NCBI GenBank assembly: GCA_025359135.1
Contig: JANYHJ010000228.1
Coordinates: 1 to 51,127, forward strand
Length of the DNA stretch: 51,127 bases
DNA from: Gemmatimonadota bacterium
GTDB taxonomy: Bacteria; Gemmatimonadota; Gemmatimonadetes; Gemmatimonadales; Gemmatimonadaceae
Direction: 5' to 3'
In this document: positions 41,287 to 49,223 of the stretch, one piece after another
Layout: the number at the start of each line of letters is the position of its first letter
Numbering within the stretch: position 1 is the stretch's first letter
Position numbers and translations under genes: made by a program
The notes under the pieces: generated by a model
Seen by the model: the letters and a program-made list of their open reading frames with translations, nothing else
What the model was told of the DNA's origin: nothing
The model's database searches: none

Positions 41287-41402
41287 CCCGAGGCAAACCG
41301 ATGGCGCGCCGCTGCCGTCAGAGCATCAACGATCGGTTCCATGCCAGCGTACGTCTGCTTAGATTCTCATTGCTGTACTAACCCCTGACACCCAGGAGCT
41401 GC

Positions 41403-41672
41403 ATGGCTAGGCAGAAGTCCCGTCCGCGTCCCGAGTCGACGAGCCCCACGCCCTTCGATCAGGCGCGAGACGAAATGTTCCAGCACATCATGCGATGCGA
41501 GGTCATCGGCGCCGAGCCTGATCATCAGGCCGAGTGGTTCAACGACACGATGCCCTACCTCGCCGAGCGATTTCCGGAGTTGGGAGAGGCCAAGCTCGCA
41601 GAGCTTCGTGCCCTTGGTGAGCGGTTCGCGAAGCCGCTCAAGGCCGCCCAGCCAGCCGGCAGCGTTGCCTGA
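41403..41672 (+). CDS. Conserved-looking small hypothetical protein
   Basis: An 89-residue soluble protein, Pro/Arg-rich for the first 18 residues, then helical (FDQARDEMFQHIMRCEVIGA, WFNDTMPYLAERFPELGEAK). One Cys. No family recognised. It is a stand-alone unit with good signals: an AGGAG Shine-Dalgarno box 5-6 bases before ATG at 41403 and a textbook intrinsic terminator just after the stop. These signals suggest a well-expressed real gene. Confidence 0.7.
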   Translation: MARQKSRPRPESTSPTPFDQARDEMFQHIMRCEVIGAEPDHQAEWFNDTMPYLAERFPELGEAKLAELRALGERFAKPLKAAQPAGSVA

Positions 41673-41679
41673 CGATAAG

Positions 41680-41709
41680 CGCCTCCTGATTCCAGGAGGC
41701 GTTTTCGTT
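41680..41709 (+). terminator. Intrinsic terminator
   Basis: CGCCTCCTG (41680-41688) and CAGGAGGCG (41693-41701) form a 9-bp stem with a 4-base loop, followed by TTTTCGTTT. This is the clearest Rho-independent terminator in the window. Its T-run abuts the stop codon of the convergent gene, which it may also serve. Confidence 0.88.
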
Positions 41710-42191
41710 TAGCGACCGGGGCCGTTCGCGCGCCGGAGCACGACGGCGACGCGCAGGCCGCCACCCACCCCCGCCTCCACGGCGGGGCTCCAGTTCGTCG
41801 CCACTCGTGGTCCCTCCACCCCGAGCCGCAGCACGATGAAGGGTTGGCAGCGCCGTTCCGCGGTGCACGTCAGCGCGCCTCCCGCCGTCACGTATGGCGC
41901 CCAACGCCGCTCGAAGAGCGGATCAAAGGGAATGCGCAGAAATCCCTCGATGCGGCCGGTGGCGCGCGTCGTATCGCCGTCGCGCACCGCGCCACCTGTG
42001 ACGAGGGCGCCGACGCGCATGTACATCGTGGTCGGCACGGCGAGGCCAACGCCGAGTTCCGCAGTGTCGAACGGGCGGATGTCGAGCCGAAGCTCCGCGC
42101 GCGCTCCGGTTGACGCGGCCTCTTGCGACACGAGCAGGCGAGGTGATGCGAAGGACGCGAGCGCGAGCGCCAGCAGGGTGACGTCCTTCAT
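41709..42191 (-). CDS. Secreted hypothetical protein, probably small outer-membrane beta-barrel
   Basis: 160 residues from ATG at 42191. A signal peptide (LLALALASFASPRLLVSQ) is followed by alternating hydrophobic and polar strands (AELRLDIRPFDTAELGVGLA, MYMRVGALVTGG, RWAPYVTAGGALTC, QPFIVLRLGVEG, GGGLRVAVVLRR) of the kind seen in eight-stranded outer-membrane proteins. Two Cys (LTCTAERRC) could form a disulfide. It overlaps the phosphatidyltransferase gene by four bases. The terminal residue is not Phe or Trp, which weakens the barrel call. Confidence 0.6.
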   Translation of the reverse strand: MKDVTLLALALASFASPRLLVSQEAASTGARAELRLDIRPFDTAELGVGLAVPTTMYMRVGALVTGGAVRDGDTTRATGRIEGFLRIPFDPLFERRWAPYVTAGGALTCTAERRCQPFIVLRLGVEGPRVATNWSPAVEAGVGGGLRVAVVLRRANGPGR

Positions 42192-42724
42192 GTCGAGCGT
42201 TGCCTGGCGCGGGCGCGCGCGAGGGCCCACGTGTAGTCGGCAATGGCCCAGAGCGACACCACCGCCGTGCCGACCGTGAGGCCGGGCACCCACGCGGGCT
42301 TGAGCAGCACGGACACGAGCGTCACGAGCTGGAGCCCGGTGGTGATCTTGCCGGAGACGCGCGCCTTGAAGGTGAGCTTGCGGAGCGACGGCGAGGACTT
42401 GGCCACGACGTAGCCGATGACCGTGGCGGCGTCGCGCATGAGGATGAGGAAGCACTCGCCGGGGGTGATCATCCCGTCGATGAGCACCGTGAATATTGCC
42501 ACGGCCATGAAGGCCCGATCGGCGATCGAATCGATGAGGGCGCCGCTCCGCGACTGCGCGCGCATGACGCGGGCGATCCAGCCGTCGAGCATGTCGGTGA
42601 CGGCGGCCCCGAGGACGATGCCGGCGCGGGTATGGGGCGCCTCGACGATCGAAAACGCCGCCGCGAGGGCGAGGCGGGAGAGCGACACCAGATTGGGGAT
42701 GGCGCGCAAGACGGCCCGCAGCAT
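42188..42724 (-). CDS. CDP-alcohol phosphatidyltransferase
   Basis: Integral membrane enzyme of phospholipid head-group transfer, 178 residues with about five helices. The catalytic motif D-x2-D-G-x2-A-R-x8-G-x3-D-x3-D is exact in DMLDGWIARVMRAQSRSGAL followed by IDSIADR. The N-terminus IPNLVSLSRLALA is as in PgsA, the phosphatidylglycerophosphate synthase. PgsA or a cardiolipin-synthase-like enzyme are both possible; sequence does not decide. ATG at 42724. Confidence 0.9.
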   Translation of the reverse strand: MLRAVLRAIPNLVSLSRLALAAAFSIVEAPHTRAGIVLGAAVTDMLDGWIARVMRAQSRSGALIDSIADRAFMAVAIFTVLIDGMITPGECFLILMRDAATVIGYVVAKSSPSLRKLTFKARVSGKITTGLQLVTLVSVLLKPAWVPGLTVGTAVVSLWAIADYTWALARARARQRST

Positions 42725-42816
42725 GCGTGCAACCTAATGGGGCGCCGTGCCTTGCGAGCCTTGCCCCCCCATCCTACTTTCGCTTGGAAGGGAGCTAACC
42801 GCCCAACAGGGGGCCC

Positions 42817-43281
42817 ATGTCGGCTGTCTCCGATCTGCTGAAAAACGTCGCGATCTTCAAGGACCTCGACGACGGCGAACTCGAGCGTGTGGCGGAAGTG
42901 TGCCGCGAAATGAGCTTCGAGGGCGGGGACTACGTGTTTCGCGAGGGCGAGGCCGGCAATCGGCTCTACCTCATCCTCTCGGGCGAAGTGCGCATCAGCC
43001 GCACGATTCCAGGCAGCGGCGAGGAAGCGCTGGCCATTCTCAAGGCGGGCAGTCTCTTCGGAGAGATGTCGGTGTTCGACCGGAGCGAGCGGTCCACCGA
43101 CGCCATCTCGCATGGCGGCTGCAAGTGCCTGACCATCAGCCGCTCGGACTTCGAGTTGCTGCTCGACTTCAACCGCGAGATCGCCTACAAGGTGCTCTGG
43201 TCGTGCGTGCGCCTGCTCTCGCATCGGCTGCGTTCCACGAACGACTCGCTACGCAGCTTCCTCGCCATGAGCATGTTCTAG
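42817..43281 (+). CDS. Cyclic nucleotide-binding domain protein without DNA-binding domain
   Basis: A 154-residue protein made of one cNMP-binding beta-roll (VAIFKDLDDGELERVAEVCR, then VFREGEAGNRLYLILSGEV, LKAGSLFGEMSVFDRSERST). The phosphate-binding cassette FGEMSVFDRSERSTD has the Glu and an Arg expected for ligand binding, with Ser for the usual Ala. A C-terminal helix follows (VLWSCVRLLSHRLRSTNDSL), but no helix-turn-helix, so it is not a CRP regulator. It may sense cAMP or c-di-GMP and act through a protein partner. The SpeD-like gene begins 40 bp downstream. Confidence 0.85.
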   Translation: MSAVSDLLKNVAIFKDLDDGELERVAEVCREMSFEGGDYVFREGEAGNRLYLILSGEVRISRTIPGSGEEALAILKAGSLFGEMSVFDRSERSTDAISHGGCKCLTISRSDFELLLDFNREIAYKVLWSCVRLLSHRLRSTNDSLRSFLAMSMF

Positions 43282-43321
43282 GTGCGCCCACGCGCGACGC
43301 CGGCGCCGCGCGGTCGCTAGC

Positions 43322-43660
43322 GTGCCCGCGGGGTTCCGCCACGTGGTGGCGGACTTCACCGGTGTCCCGGTGGAGCAAGCCAACGACACCGCACTGCTGA
43401 TGGGCCTGCTCATCGCGGCCGCGGGCGCAGCCGGTTACCCGACCACGGGAGCCCCGGTGGCCCGCCACGGCGGTGGCGCCCACTCGATCGTGCTCTTCCT
43501 CGATGGCTGCCACCTGAGCGTGCATGCGCATCCCGCGCGCGGCCTCGTGTTGCTGGACATCCTCGCCGACGCGCGCATCGACGCGAGGAAGGCGCTCGCC
43601 GTGTTCACGCGCAAGCTGCGTGCAACCCACGTGCGAACCGAGGAGCACGCGCGCGCGTGA
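43322..43660 (+). CDS. SpeD-like (AdoMet decarboxylase-fold) protein lacking processing residues
   Basis: 112 residues from GTG at 43322. FRHVVADFTGVPVEQANDTA, then LLIAAAGAAGYPTTGAPVAR and SIVLFLDGCHLSVHAHPARG follow the bacterial S-adenosylmethionine decarboxylase layout. SpeD normally has L-x-E-S-H-x-x-x-H and self-cleaves at Glu-Ser to make a pyruvoyl group. Here that site is Gly62-Cys63-His64. His68 is kept, but the position of the second catalytic Cys (about 83) is Asp. It therefore should not form the normal pyruvoyl enzyme. It overlaps the next gene by four bases (GTGA). Role unknown. Confidence 0.7.
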   Translation: MPAGFRHVVADFTGVPVEQANDTALLMGLLIAAAGAAGYPTTGAPVARHGGGAHSIVLFLDGCHLSVHAHPARGLVLLDILADARIDARKALAVFTRKLRATHVRTEEHARA

Positions 43661-45132
43661 ACCTGGCCGCGGTGGCGCTGGTCTCGGCAGGCGTGGCGCT
43701 CTCGATCTGGAACGTCTCGCTCGCGGGCGCGATCGCGCGCACCCCCGCGCGCGACCGGCTCTTTCGCGTCGTCACGGCGCTCGCGGGGCTCTTCCTGATT
43801 CCGGGCGTGCTCGTGGCCATGGCCTCGGGCTCGGTGCTGACCGCACGGGTAGCCGATGGCATCTGGTGGTTCTGGCCGCTGGCCGTGACGCTCTTCGCGA
43901 TCCAGGCCACGTGGGCCGTCGCCGCGCGCCTCGCCGATGTGCTCACGGGCGTGCCGATTGCACTCTGGAACATCGCCCTCGCGGTGGCGGCGTGGGCCAA
44001 TGCGCTCGTGCAGCATGACCTGGGCGCGGCTCCACCACCCGAGTGGGCCGACGCCACGCTGCGACTCTCGCTGGCATGGCTCGTCGGCGCCGGCGCACTG
44101 ACGTCACCGCTGGCCGTATGGCTCCCGGTGCTCGGCCCAGCCTATCCACCGCGGTGGGGCATCGGTCGCGCCGTGCGGAGCATCGTCGCGCTGGCGTGCG
44201 CCGCCTCGCTCGCGCTCGCCGGATGGAGCATTCCCCGCGCGCGCGCGCTGCAAGCTTCGTTCGACCGGTTCGGCGAGGAACGGCTGACCGAGCGGCCGCG
44301 CGGCGACTTCGTGACCGGTCTCGCCCTCTTGCCAGTACTCGACCATCCGACGCCGCCGCTCGCGCTGACGCTGGACCTGGCGCTCGCGGACACGATGGAA
44401 GCCGACCTGCTGCTCGTCACGATTGCGCCCACCGTCCGTGCCGCCGCGCTCGATTCGATTGCGCACGTGCTCGAGGACCAGCGCCACGATTCGTCGCTCG
44501 TGGCCATCGTGCCCGCCATCGGCGCCGACGCGCCGGCGGGTCCCGAGCGCGAGAAGATGCTCGTCGCGATCGAGCGCGCTGCGCGCAGCCTGCAGCCCGA
44601 CCTGGTACTCACCGAGCCCGCAGGCAATGCGCGCGTGACGCCCGAAGCGACGCGTCGCCGCTGGTTCGAGCAAGTGCGCACCGCCGCGCGTCGCGGAGGT
44701 TCGAAGGCCCGCGTGCTCCCGATGGTGCGCACGGTGCCAGCCGACCGGGCGTGGTTCACGTGGGCCGACTCAGCGGCTGGCGGCATGGTGCTCGTGTTCG
44801 ACGCCAGCGATGGCGGCGAATCGCTCCAGCGGGAGTTCGACACCGCGCGCGACTGGATGGCGCTGCCCCCGCGCGCTGCGGACGGCACGCGCATGGCGTA
44901 CGCGATGGGACCGCGTTCGGCGCCGGCCGTGATCGGCGAGGCCGCGCAGGCGCGCGCACTCTTCGCGCTGCTGGCGTGGGCCACGCGCACGAACGGCGTG
45001 AATGGCGTGATTGCCGGTCCGTCGGCCGACTACGACGTGATCAACGGCTTGCGTGATGCCGGCGGTCGGCTGCGCGCGGCGGCCACGATGCTGACCCGCG
45101 CCAACCGCGCGCTCCACGCGACCGCGCGCTGA
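43657..45132 (+). CDS. Polytopic membrane protein with C-terminal barrel-like soluble domain
   Basis: 491 residues from GTG at 43657. Residues 1-195 contain about six hydrophobic segments (LAAVALVSAGVALSIWNVSL, FWPLAVTLFAIQATWAVAAR and others). Residues 210-490 are soluble and alternate strands and helices: FVTGLALLPV, ADLLLVTIAP, SSLVAIVPAIG, PDLVLTEPAG, ARVLPMVRTV, GGMVLVFDAS and ingredients of a late MAYAMGPR strand. This order suggests a TIM-barrel or glycosidase-like fold, but no family was recognised. Coupled to the SpeD-like gene; 58 bp separate it from the convergent M16 gene. Confidence 0.65.
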   Translation: MNLAAVALVSAGVALSIWNVSLAGAIARTPARDRLFRVVTALAGLFLIPGVLVAMASGSVLTARVADGIWWFWPLAVTLFAIQATWAVAARLADVLTGVPIALWNIALAVAAWANALVQHDLGAAPPPEWADATLRLSLAWLVGAGALTSPLAVWLPVLGPAYPPRWGIGRAVRSIVALACAASLALAGWSIPRARALQASFDRFGEERLTERPRGDFVTGLALLPVLDHPTPPLALTLDLALADTMEADLLLVTIAPTVRAAALDSIAHVLEDQRHDSSLVAIVPAIGADAPAGPEREKMLVAIERAARSLQPDLVLTEPAGNARVTPEATRRRWFEQVRTAARRGGSKARVLPMVRTVPADRAWFTWADSAAGGMVLVFDASDGGESLQREFDTARDWMALPPRAADGTRMAYAMGPRSAPAVIGEAAQARALFALLAWATRTNGVNGVIAGPSADYDVINGLRDAGGRLRAAATMLTRANRALHATAR

Positions 45133-45190
45133 GTACGCGCTGATGGCGGGGGCGTTCGACGTCTCCGTGGCCGTGCCGTCAACGGAGTGC

Positions 45191-47815
45191 TTACACCGTG
45201 CGGCTGCGTCCGCGCACCACGCCGCGCACGAGGCGCGCGTCGTCGAACCACTGGTTGGCGAGCGCGTGGATGTCGGCCGGCGTCACGGCGCGGATGCGCG
45301 GCTCCCACTCGTCGAGTTCAGCGAGTCCAGTGCCAAGAAGCCACGCGTCGACGGCATCTGCGAGCACGGCAGCTCCACTCTGCTGCCGCATGGCGTGCGT
45401 GCCGAGCGCATACGCGCGCGCCCGCGCGAGTTCTTCCGCTGACACCGGCTCGCTGCGCAGCCGCGCAAACTCGGCGAGCAGCGCGTCGAGGGCTTCCTGC
45501 TCGCGCTCGGGACCCGTGGCGATGTACGACACGAAGGCGCCGCCGAGCAGCCGTTCGCGTGGTGACGCACTGACGGTGTAGGCGAGCGAGCGCTTGTCGC
45601 GAAGCTCGTCGAAGAACCGTCCGCCGAGACCACTGGCGATGACGCCGAGCAGTGCGGCCGGGAATCGCGCCGGGTCACGACGCCCGGGTCCGGGATAGGC
45701 GATCGCGAGCGCGGTCTGCGCCTTGTCCCGCGACTCCGCGCGAGCGAGCGCCGCGCCGGGCCACGGCGCTCGCTCGTACGCGCGCGCTGGGCAGACCGTG
45801 ATGCGAGCGAACGCACCGGCAAGTTGCGCTCCAACGCGCGCTGGCTCGACGTCTCCCGCGATCGCGAGCACGACGTGGCCCTTCATCACGCGCTGCTGGT
45901 GCCACGCGCGCAGCGCGTCGGCAGTGAGCGCGGTGACCGACGCGGCGGTGCCGAGCACGCTGCGTCCATAGGCGTGGCCTGCCCATGCCTGATCGAAGGC
46001 GAGGCGCACGGGGCGCGCGAGCATGTCGTCGCGCTGCGCGTCGAGCTCGGCCAGGTGCGCGGCGCGCTCCGACTCGACGCTCTCGAGCGCAAACTCGGGC
46101 GTCTCGACCACCTCCGCGAGCAGCGCGAGCGCGTCGTCGAGTCGCGGCACCGGCACGGTGAGCGTCCAGCCGATGCTGTCGACCGCCACGTTGGGCGAGA
46201 TCGATCCACCGAGTTCCTCGGCCGCACGCGCGACCGCCGCCGCGTCACGATTCGTCGACCCGCGCACGAGCGCACGGGCCATGAGCGCCGTGATGCCGGC
46301 GCTGTCGTCGGTTTCGTCGAGGGCGCCACCGAGTGCGAAGACGCCGAGGTTGACCATGGGCGAGCCGGGGCGCGAGCGCACGAGCACCGGCAGGCCGGTC
46401 GCCGACTCGAAGGTGGCCACCCCCGCCACGATCGCGCGGGAGTGTACGAGAGCGGAAGCGACCGGCGCGAGCGGCACATTGTCGATGGCGGGCAAGGCGC
46501 GTCGCAGCGCAGCGGCCGCGTCGAGCGAGGCACGCGCCGCATCGGCGTCGGTAGCCAGCCGCACGATCGCGCTCGGGCGATAGACGACGATGCCCGCCTG
46601 CGACGGATCGAGGGCACGACGAATGGCTCGCTGCACGTCGCCGGCCGTCACGCGCATGAGTGCGTCGTGGTACGCGTCGCCCAGTTGCCAACCGCCCAGC
46701 GATTCCCACTCGGCGAGATGCATCGCCTGACCGTCCATCGACTCGAGACGACGGAGCCAGCGGGCATCGTGCAACCGCTGCGCGCGCAGCACCTCGCGCT
46801 CGGTGACGCCATGCTCGCGCAGTGCGACGACTTCGGCCCACGTGGCGTTGACCGCCGCGCGCAATTCGCTGCCCTGTCCCTCGAGGGAGACGACGAACAA
46901 CCCCAAGTCATCGGGCGTGTAGTGGTACGCACCGACGCTGCTCGCAAGGCCGGCGTCGCGTACGGCCCGGTAGAGGCGCGAGCCGCGACCGCCGCCGAGA
47001 ATCGTGCTGGCGACGTCGAGCGCGGGGGCATCGGCGTCGTGCACGCCGCAGGCGCGCCAGCCGAGCGCGGCATGGCCCTGCGCGATGTCGCCGTCGAGCT
47101 CGCGCCAGCGGAAGCCGGACGGCGCGGTCTCCGTCGGCCCGCGGTCACGCACGGCCGAAGCGGCGGGGAGCGCGCCCCACCTGGTCGCGACTTCGGTGAC
47201 GATCGCATCGGCGTCGACGTCGCCGACGATGGCAAGAATGGTGTTCGAGGGCGTATACCAGGTACGGTAGAAGCGGTCGACCATGGGACGGCCCAAGGTG
47301 CGGAGGCCGGCCTCGCGTCCGATGCGCCAACGGCGGATGCGATGACGATCGTGGAGCAGCTCGTACAGCGTTTCGGTGGTGACGGCGTCCGGGTTGTCGG
47401 CCTTGCGCTTGGCTTCCTGGATGATGACTTCGAGTTCGCGTGCGAGTTCTCCGGCGTCGATGACGGAGTTGGCGTAGGCGTCGAACTGGATGTCGAGGCC
47501 GGCCGCGAGTCCGCTCGCGGGGAGCGTCGTGTAGTAGGCGGTGTGATCGTAGATCGTGCCGGCGTTGAGCACGCCACCGGCGGCCTTGGTGGCCTTGGCG
47601 ATTTCACCGGGACCGAGCCGTGGCGTCCCCTTGAAGTACATGTGCTCGAGGACGTGGGCGATGCCGACGACATCGTCGGTCTCGTCGAAGTAGCCGGCGT
47701 TGACCCACGTGACGATGCCCACCACCGGCGCCGATGGATCGCGCCGGACGAGCAGGGTGAGGCCGTTGTCGAAGCGTGTGCGCCGGACGTGGCCCGGCGT
47801 GCTGGTTCCCGTCAT
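45191..47815 (-). CDS. Fused two-unit M16 (insulinase-family) zinc peptidase
   Basis: 874 residues from ATG at 47815. Two M16 repeats are joined in one chain. The first (residues 10-430) is active-type, with the inverted zinc motif HVLEHMYFKGT (H-x-x-E-H) and the distal ligand Glu in LEVIIQEAKRKAD. The second (about 450-874) has VNLGVFALGGALDETDDSAG but no HxxEH and carries the RSLAYTVSASPRERL clasp segment; it is the non-catalytic half. Other family members encode the halves as separate genes. It lacks a signal peptide, so it is probably cytoplasmic. It is coupled by ATGA to the one-TM protein and TPR gene upstream. Confidence 0.9.
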   Translation of the reverse strand: MTGTSTPGHVRRTRFDNGLTLLVRRDPSAPVVGIVTWVNAGYFDETDDVVGIAHVLEHMYFKGTPRLGPGEIAKATKAAGGVLNAGTIYDHTAYYTTLPASGLAAGLDIQFDAYANSVIDAGELARELEVIIQEAKRKADNPDAVTTETLYELLHDRHRIRRWRIGREAGLRTLGRPMVDRFYRTWYTPSNTILAIVGDVDADAIVTEVATRWGALPAASAVRDRGPTETAPSGFRWRELDGDIAQGHAALGWRACGVHDADAPALDVASTILGGGRGSRLYRAVRDAGLASSVGAYHYTPDDLGLFVVSLEGQGSELRAAVNATWAEVVALREHGVTEREVLRAQRLHDARWLRRLESMDGQAMHLAEWESLGGWQLGDAYHDALMRVTAGDVQRAIRRALDPSQAGIVVYRPSAIVRLATDADAARASLDAAAALRRALPAIDNVPLAPVASALVHSRAIVAGVATFESATGLPVLVRSRPGSPMVNLGVFALGGALDETDDSAGITALMARALVRGSTNRDAAAVARAAEELGGSISPNVAVDSIGWTLTVPVPRLDDALALLAEVVETPEFALESVESERAAHLAELDAQRDDMLARPVRLAFDQAWAGHAYGRSVLGTAASVTALTADALRAWHQQRVMKGHVVLAIAGDVEPARVGAQLAGAFARITVCPARAYERAPWPGAALARAESRDKAQTALAIAYPGPGRRDPARFPAALLGVIASGLGGRFFDELRDKRSLAYTVSASPRERLLGGAFVSYIATGPEREQEALDALLAEFARLRSEPVSAEELARARAYALGTHAMRQQSGAAVLADAVDAWLLGTGLAELDEWEPRIRAVTPADIHALANQWFDDARLVRGVVRGRSRTV

Positions 47816-48003
47816 CCCTGCATGAGGGCGCGCCAGGCGAGCCAGGTGAAGCCGATAGCGAGCGCCGCGATGATCAGCAACGCGGTGATGCCGACACCAT
47901 CCTCGCCGCGGCGCGCGCCCTCGAACTGCACGTCGAGGTCGCCGGGCGCTGCTGACGCGGCCGGGCCTCGCGCCGCGCCAGCGTCGTGATCAGCGTTGGT
48001 CAC
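47812..48003 (-). CDS. Small single-helix membrane protein
   Basis: 63 residues from GTG at 48003. The N-terminal 38 residues are polar (ADHDAGAARGPAASAAPG, FEGARRGEDGVG); residues 39-58 form one membrane helix (ITALLIIAALAIGFTWLAWR). Its start overlaps the TPR stop (GTGA) and its stop overlaps the M16 start (ATGA). The tight coupling on both sides suggests it anchors or links the TPR and M16 proteins. No family recognised. Confidence 0.65.
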   Translation of the reverse strand: MTNADHDAGAARGPAASAAPGDLDVQFEGARRGEDGVGITALLIIAALAIGFTWLAWRALMQG

Positions 48004-49115
48004 TTCACGATGCGGAGCAATCCCGCGTTCGCGCTGCCGCGGATGAAGCTCTCGTAGTCGGTGCTCGAGATCTTCACGCCAGTGAGGGAGTGGTGACGGC
48101 GCGCCTCGGTCTGCATGAACTCGTGCAGCGAGCGGCCGGTGAAGGCCGCATTGGCGTCGCGCAGCTGGCAGACGATCTCTTCCCAGGTGCCGGTGAAGGC
48201 GCGGCCATCGCGCGTGGACACCTCGTGCGCGTTGTCGACCGCGGCCTGCTTCTCCGCGAGTTCGCCCAGGAGCGCGCCGAAGAGCTCGAGCTGCCCGCGC
48301 TGTTCGCGCTCGAGTTCGTCCTGGAAGCGCTGCTCGATTTCCGCCAGCATCTCGCCGATGTCGTCCGGTTCGCCCGCGAGTTCGGCGAGGCGATCCTGCC
48401 ACGGCCCCAGTTCCTTGTCGGATTCCTTGAGGCGATAGATGGACTGCTTGAGCTCCATCAGGCGCCAGATGCCGAGCTCGTCCCAGTGATCGTCGGGCAC
48501 GGTGCGGTCGAGGTGGTAGAGCGCGGCCTCGTACTCGCCACGATCGTAGAGCAGGTTGGCGAGGTAGATGCGCGCCTCGGCGTGATCGGCGTCGAGCTGC
48601 AGTGCGCGACGCAGCGTGGCGATGCTCACCTCGTCCTCGCCCATGCGATGCTGCGTGTAGCCCACGAGCGCGACGGCTTCGGCGTTGTCGGGCGCTTGCT
48701 GCACCGCGATCTCGAAGAATTCGCGCGCTTCCTCGGCGAGTCCGTCGCGGAAGAGCGCGCGTCCGACCTGCAGCATGAGGTCGAGGTCGTCCTGGAAGCC
48801 GAGCTCGAGCGTCTTGCGGAAGGTGGCGATCGCGACTTCGGGCTGGCCGAAGCGGAGCATCGTCTCGCCCAATCCGGCGAGGGCGTCCTCATGCTCGCCA
48901 TCGAGCACCAGCGATTCCTCGAAGGCGCGGCGGGCCCACGCGTACTCTTCGCGGGCGAGCCGGGCATAGCCGACGCCGATGTGCAGTTCCACGGCGCCGG
49001 GATAGATCCCGAGGCCTTCGCGCAGCGTTTCGAGGGCACCATCGTAGTCGCCCTCGTTGTAGAGCTGGTGCGCGCGCTCGTCGTACTCTTCAGGGCTCAG
49101 GAAATTCGACGACAT
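48000..49115 (-). CDS. TPR-repeat protein with C-terminal conserved domain
   Basis: 371 residues from ATG at 49115. Residues 10-215 hold about six tetratricopeptide repeats (for example AHQLYNEGDYDGALETLREG, then AEARIYLANLLYDRGEYEAA). A coiled-coil-like stretch follows (LAEIEQRFQDELEREQRGQL). The C-terminal 85 residues (FTGTWEEIVCQLRDANAAFT, HEFMQTEARRHHSLTGVKIS) form a separate, conserved-looking domain I do not recognise. The protein is strongly acidic. It is first in an operon with a one-TM protein and the fused M16 protease and may act as a substrate adaptor, which is an inference. Confidence 0.82.
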   Translation of the reverse strand: MSSNFLSPEEYDERAHQLYNEGDYDGALETLREGLGIYPGAVELHIGVGYARLAREEYAWARRAFEESLVLDGEHEDALAGLGETMLRFGQPEVAIATFRKTLELGFQDDLDLMLQVGRALFRDGLAEEAREFFEIAVQQAPDNAEAVALVGYTQHRMGEDEVSIATLRRALQLDADHAEARIYLANLLYDRGEYEAALYHLDRTVPDDHWDELGIWRLMELKQSIYRLKESDKELGPWQDRLAELAGEPDDIGEMLAEIEQRFQDELEREQRGQLELFGALLGELAEKQAAVDNAHEVSTRDGRAFTGTWEEIVCQLRDANAAFTGRSLHEFMQTEARRHHSLTGVKISSTDYESFIRGSANAGLLRIVK

Positions 49116-49223
49116 CGCTCGATCCTCCCCAAGGGTCCCAAGGCGACTGCCGAAAGCTATGCGGCAGGGTGCAACGGGGACAACGGTTTCGGGTGCGAAA
49201 CGGCACCCGTGTCGGGGTGGCGC

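Noticed and set aside
43282..43321. GC-rich self-complementary stretch between the cNMP and SpeD-like genes as a terminator
   Set aside because: Pairing is irregular and depends on simple CG alternation, with no U-tract.
45824..47989. Plus-strand open frame of about 720 codons opposite the M16 gene
   Set aside because: Composition is Arg/Gly/Asp-biased without recognisable motifs, while the minus strand gives a full two-unit M16 peptidase.
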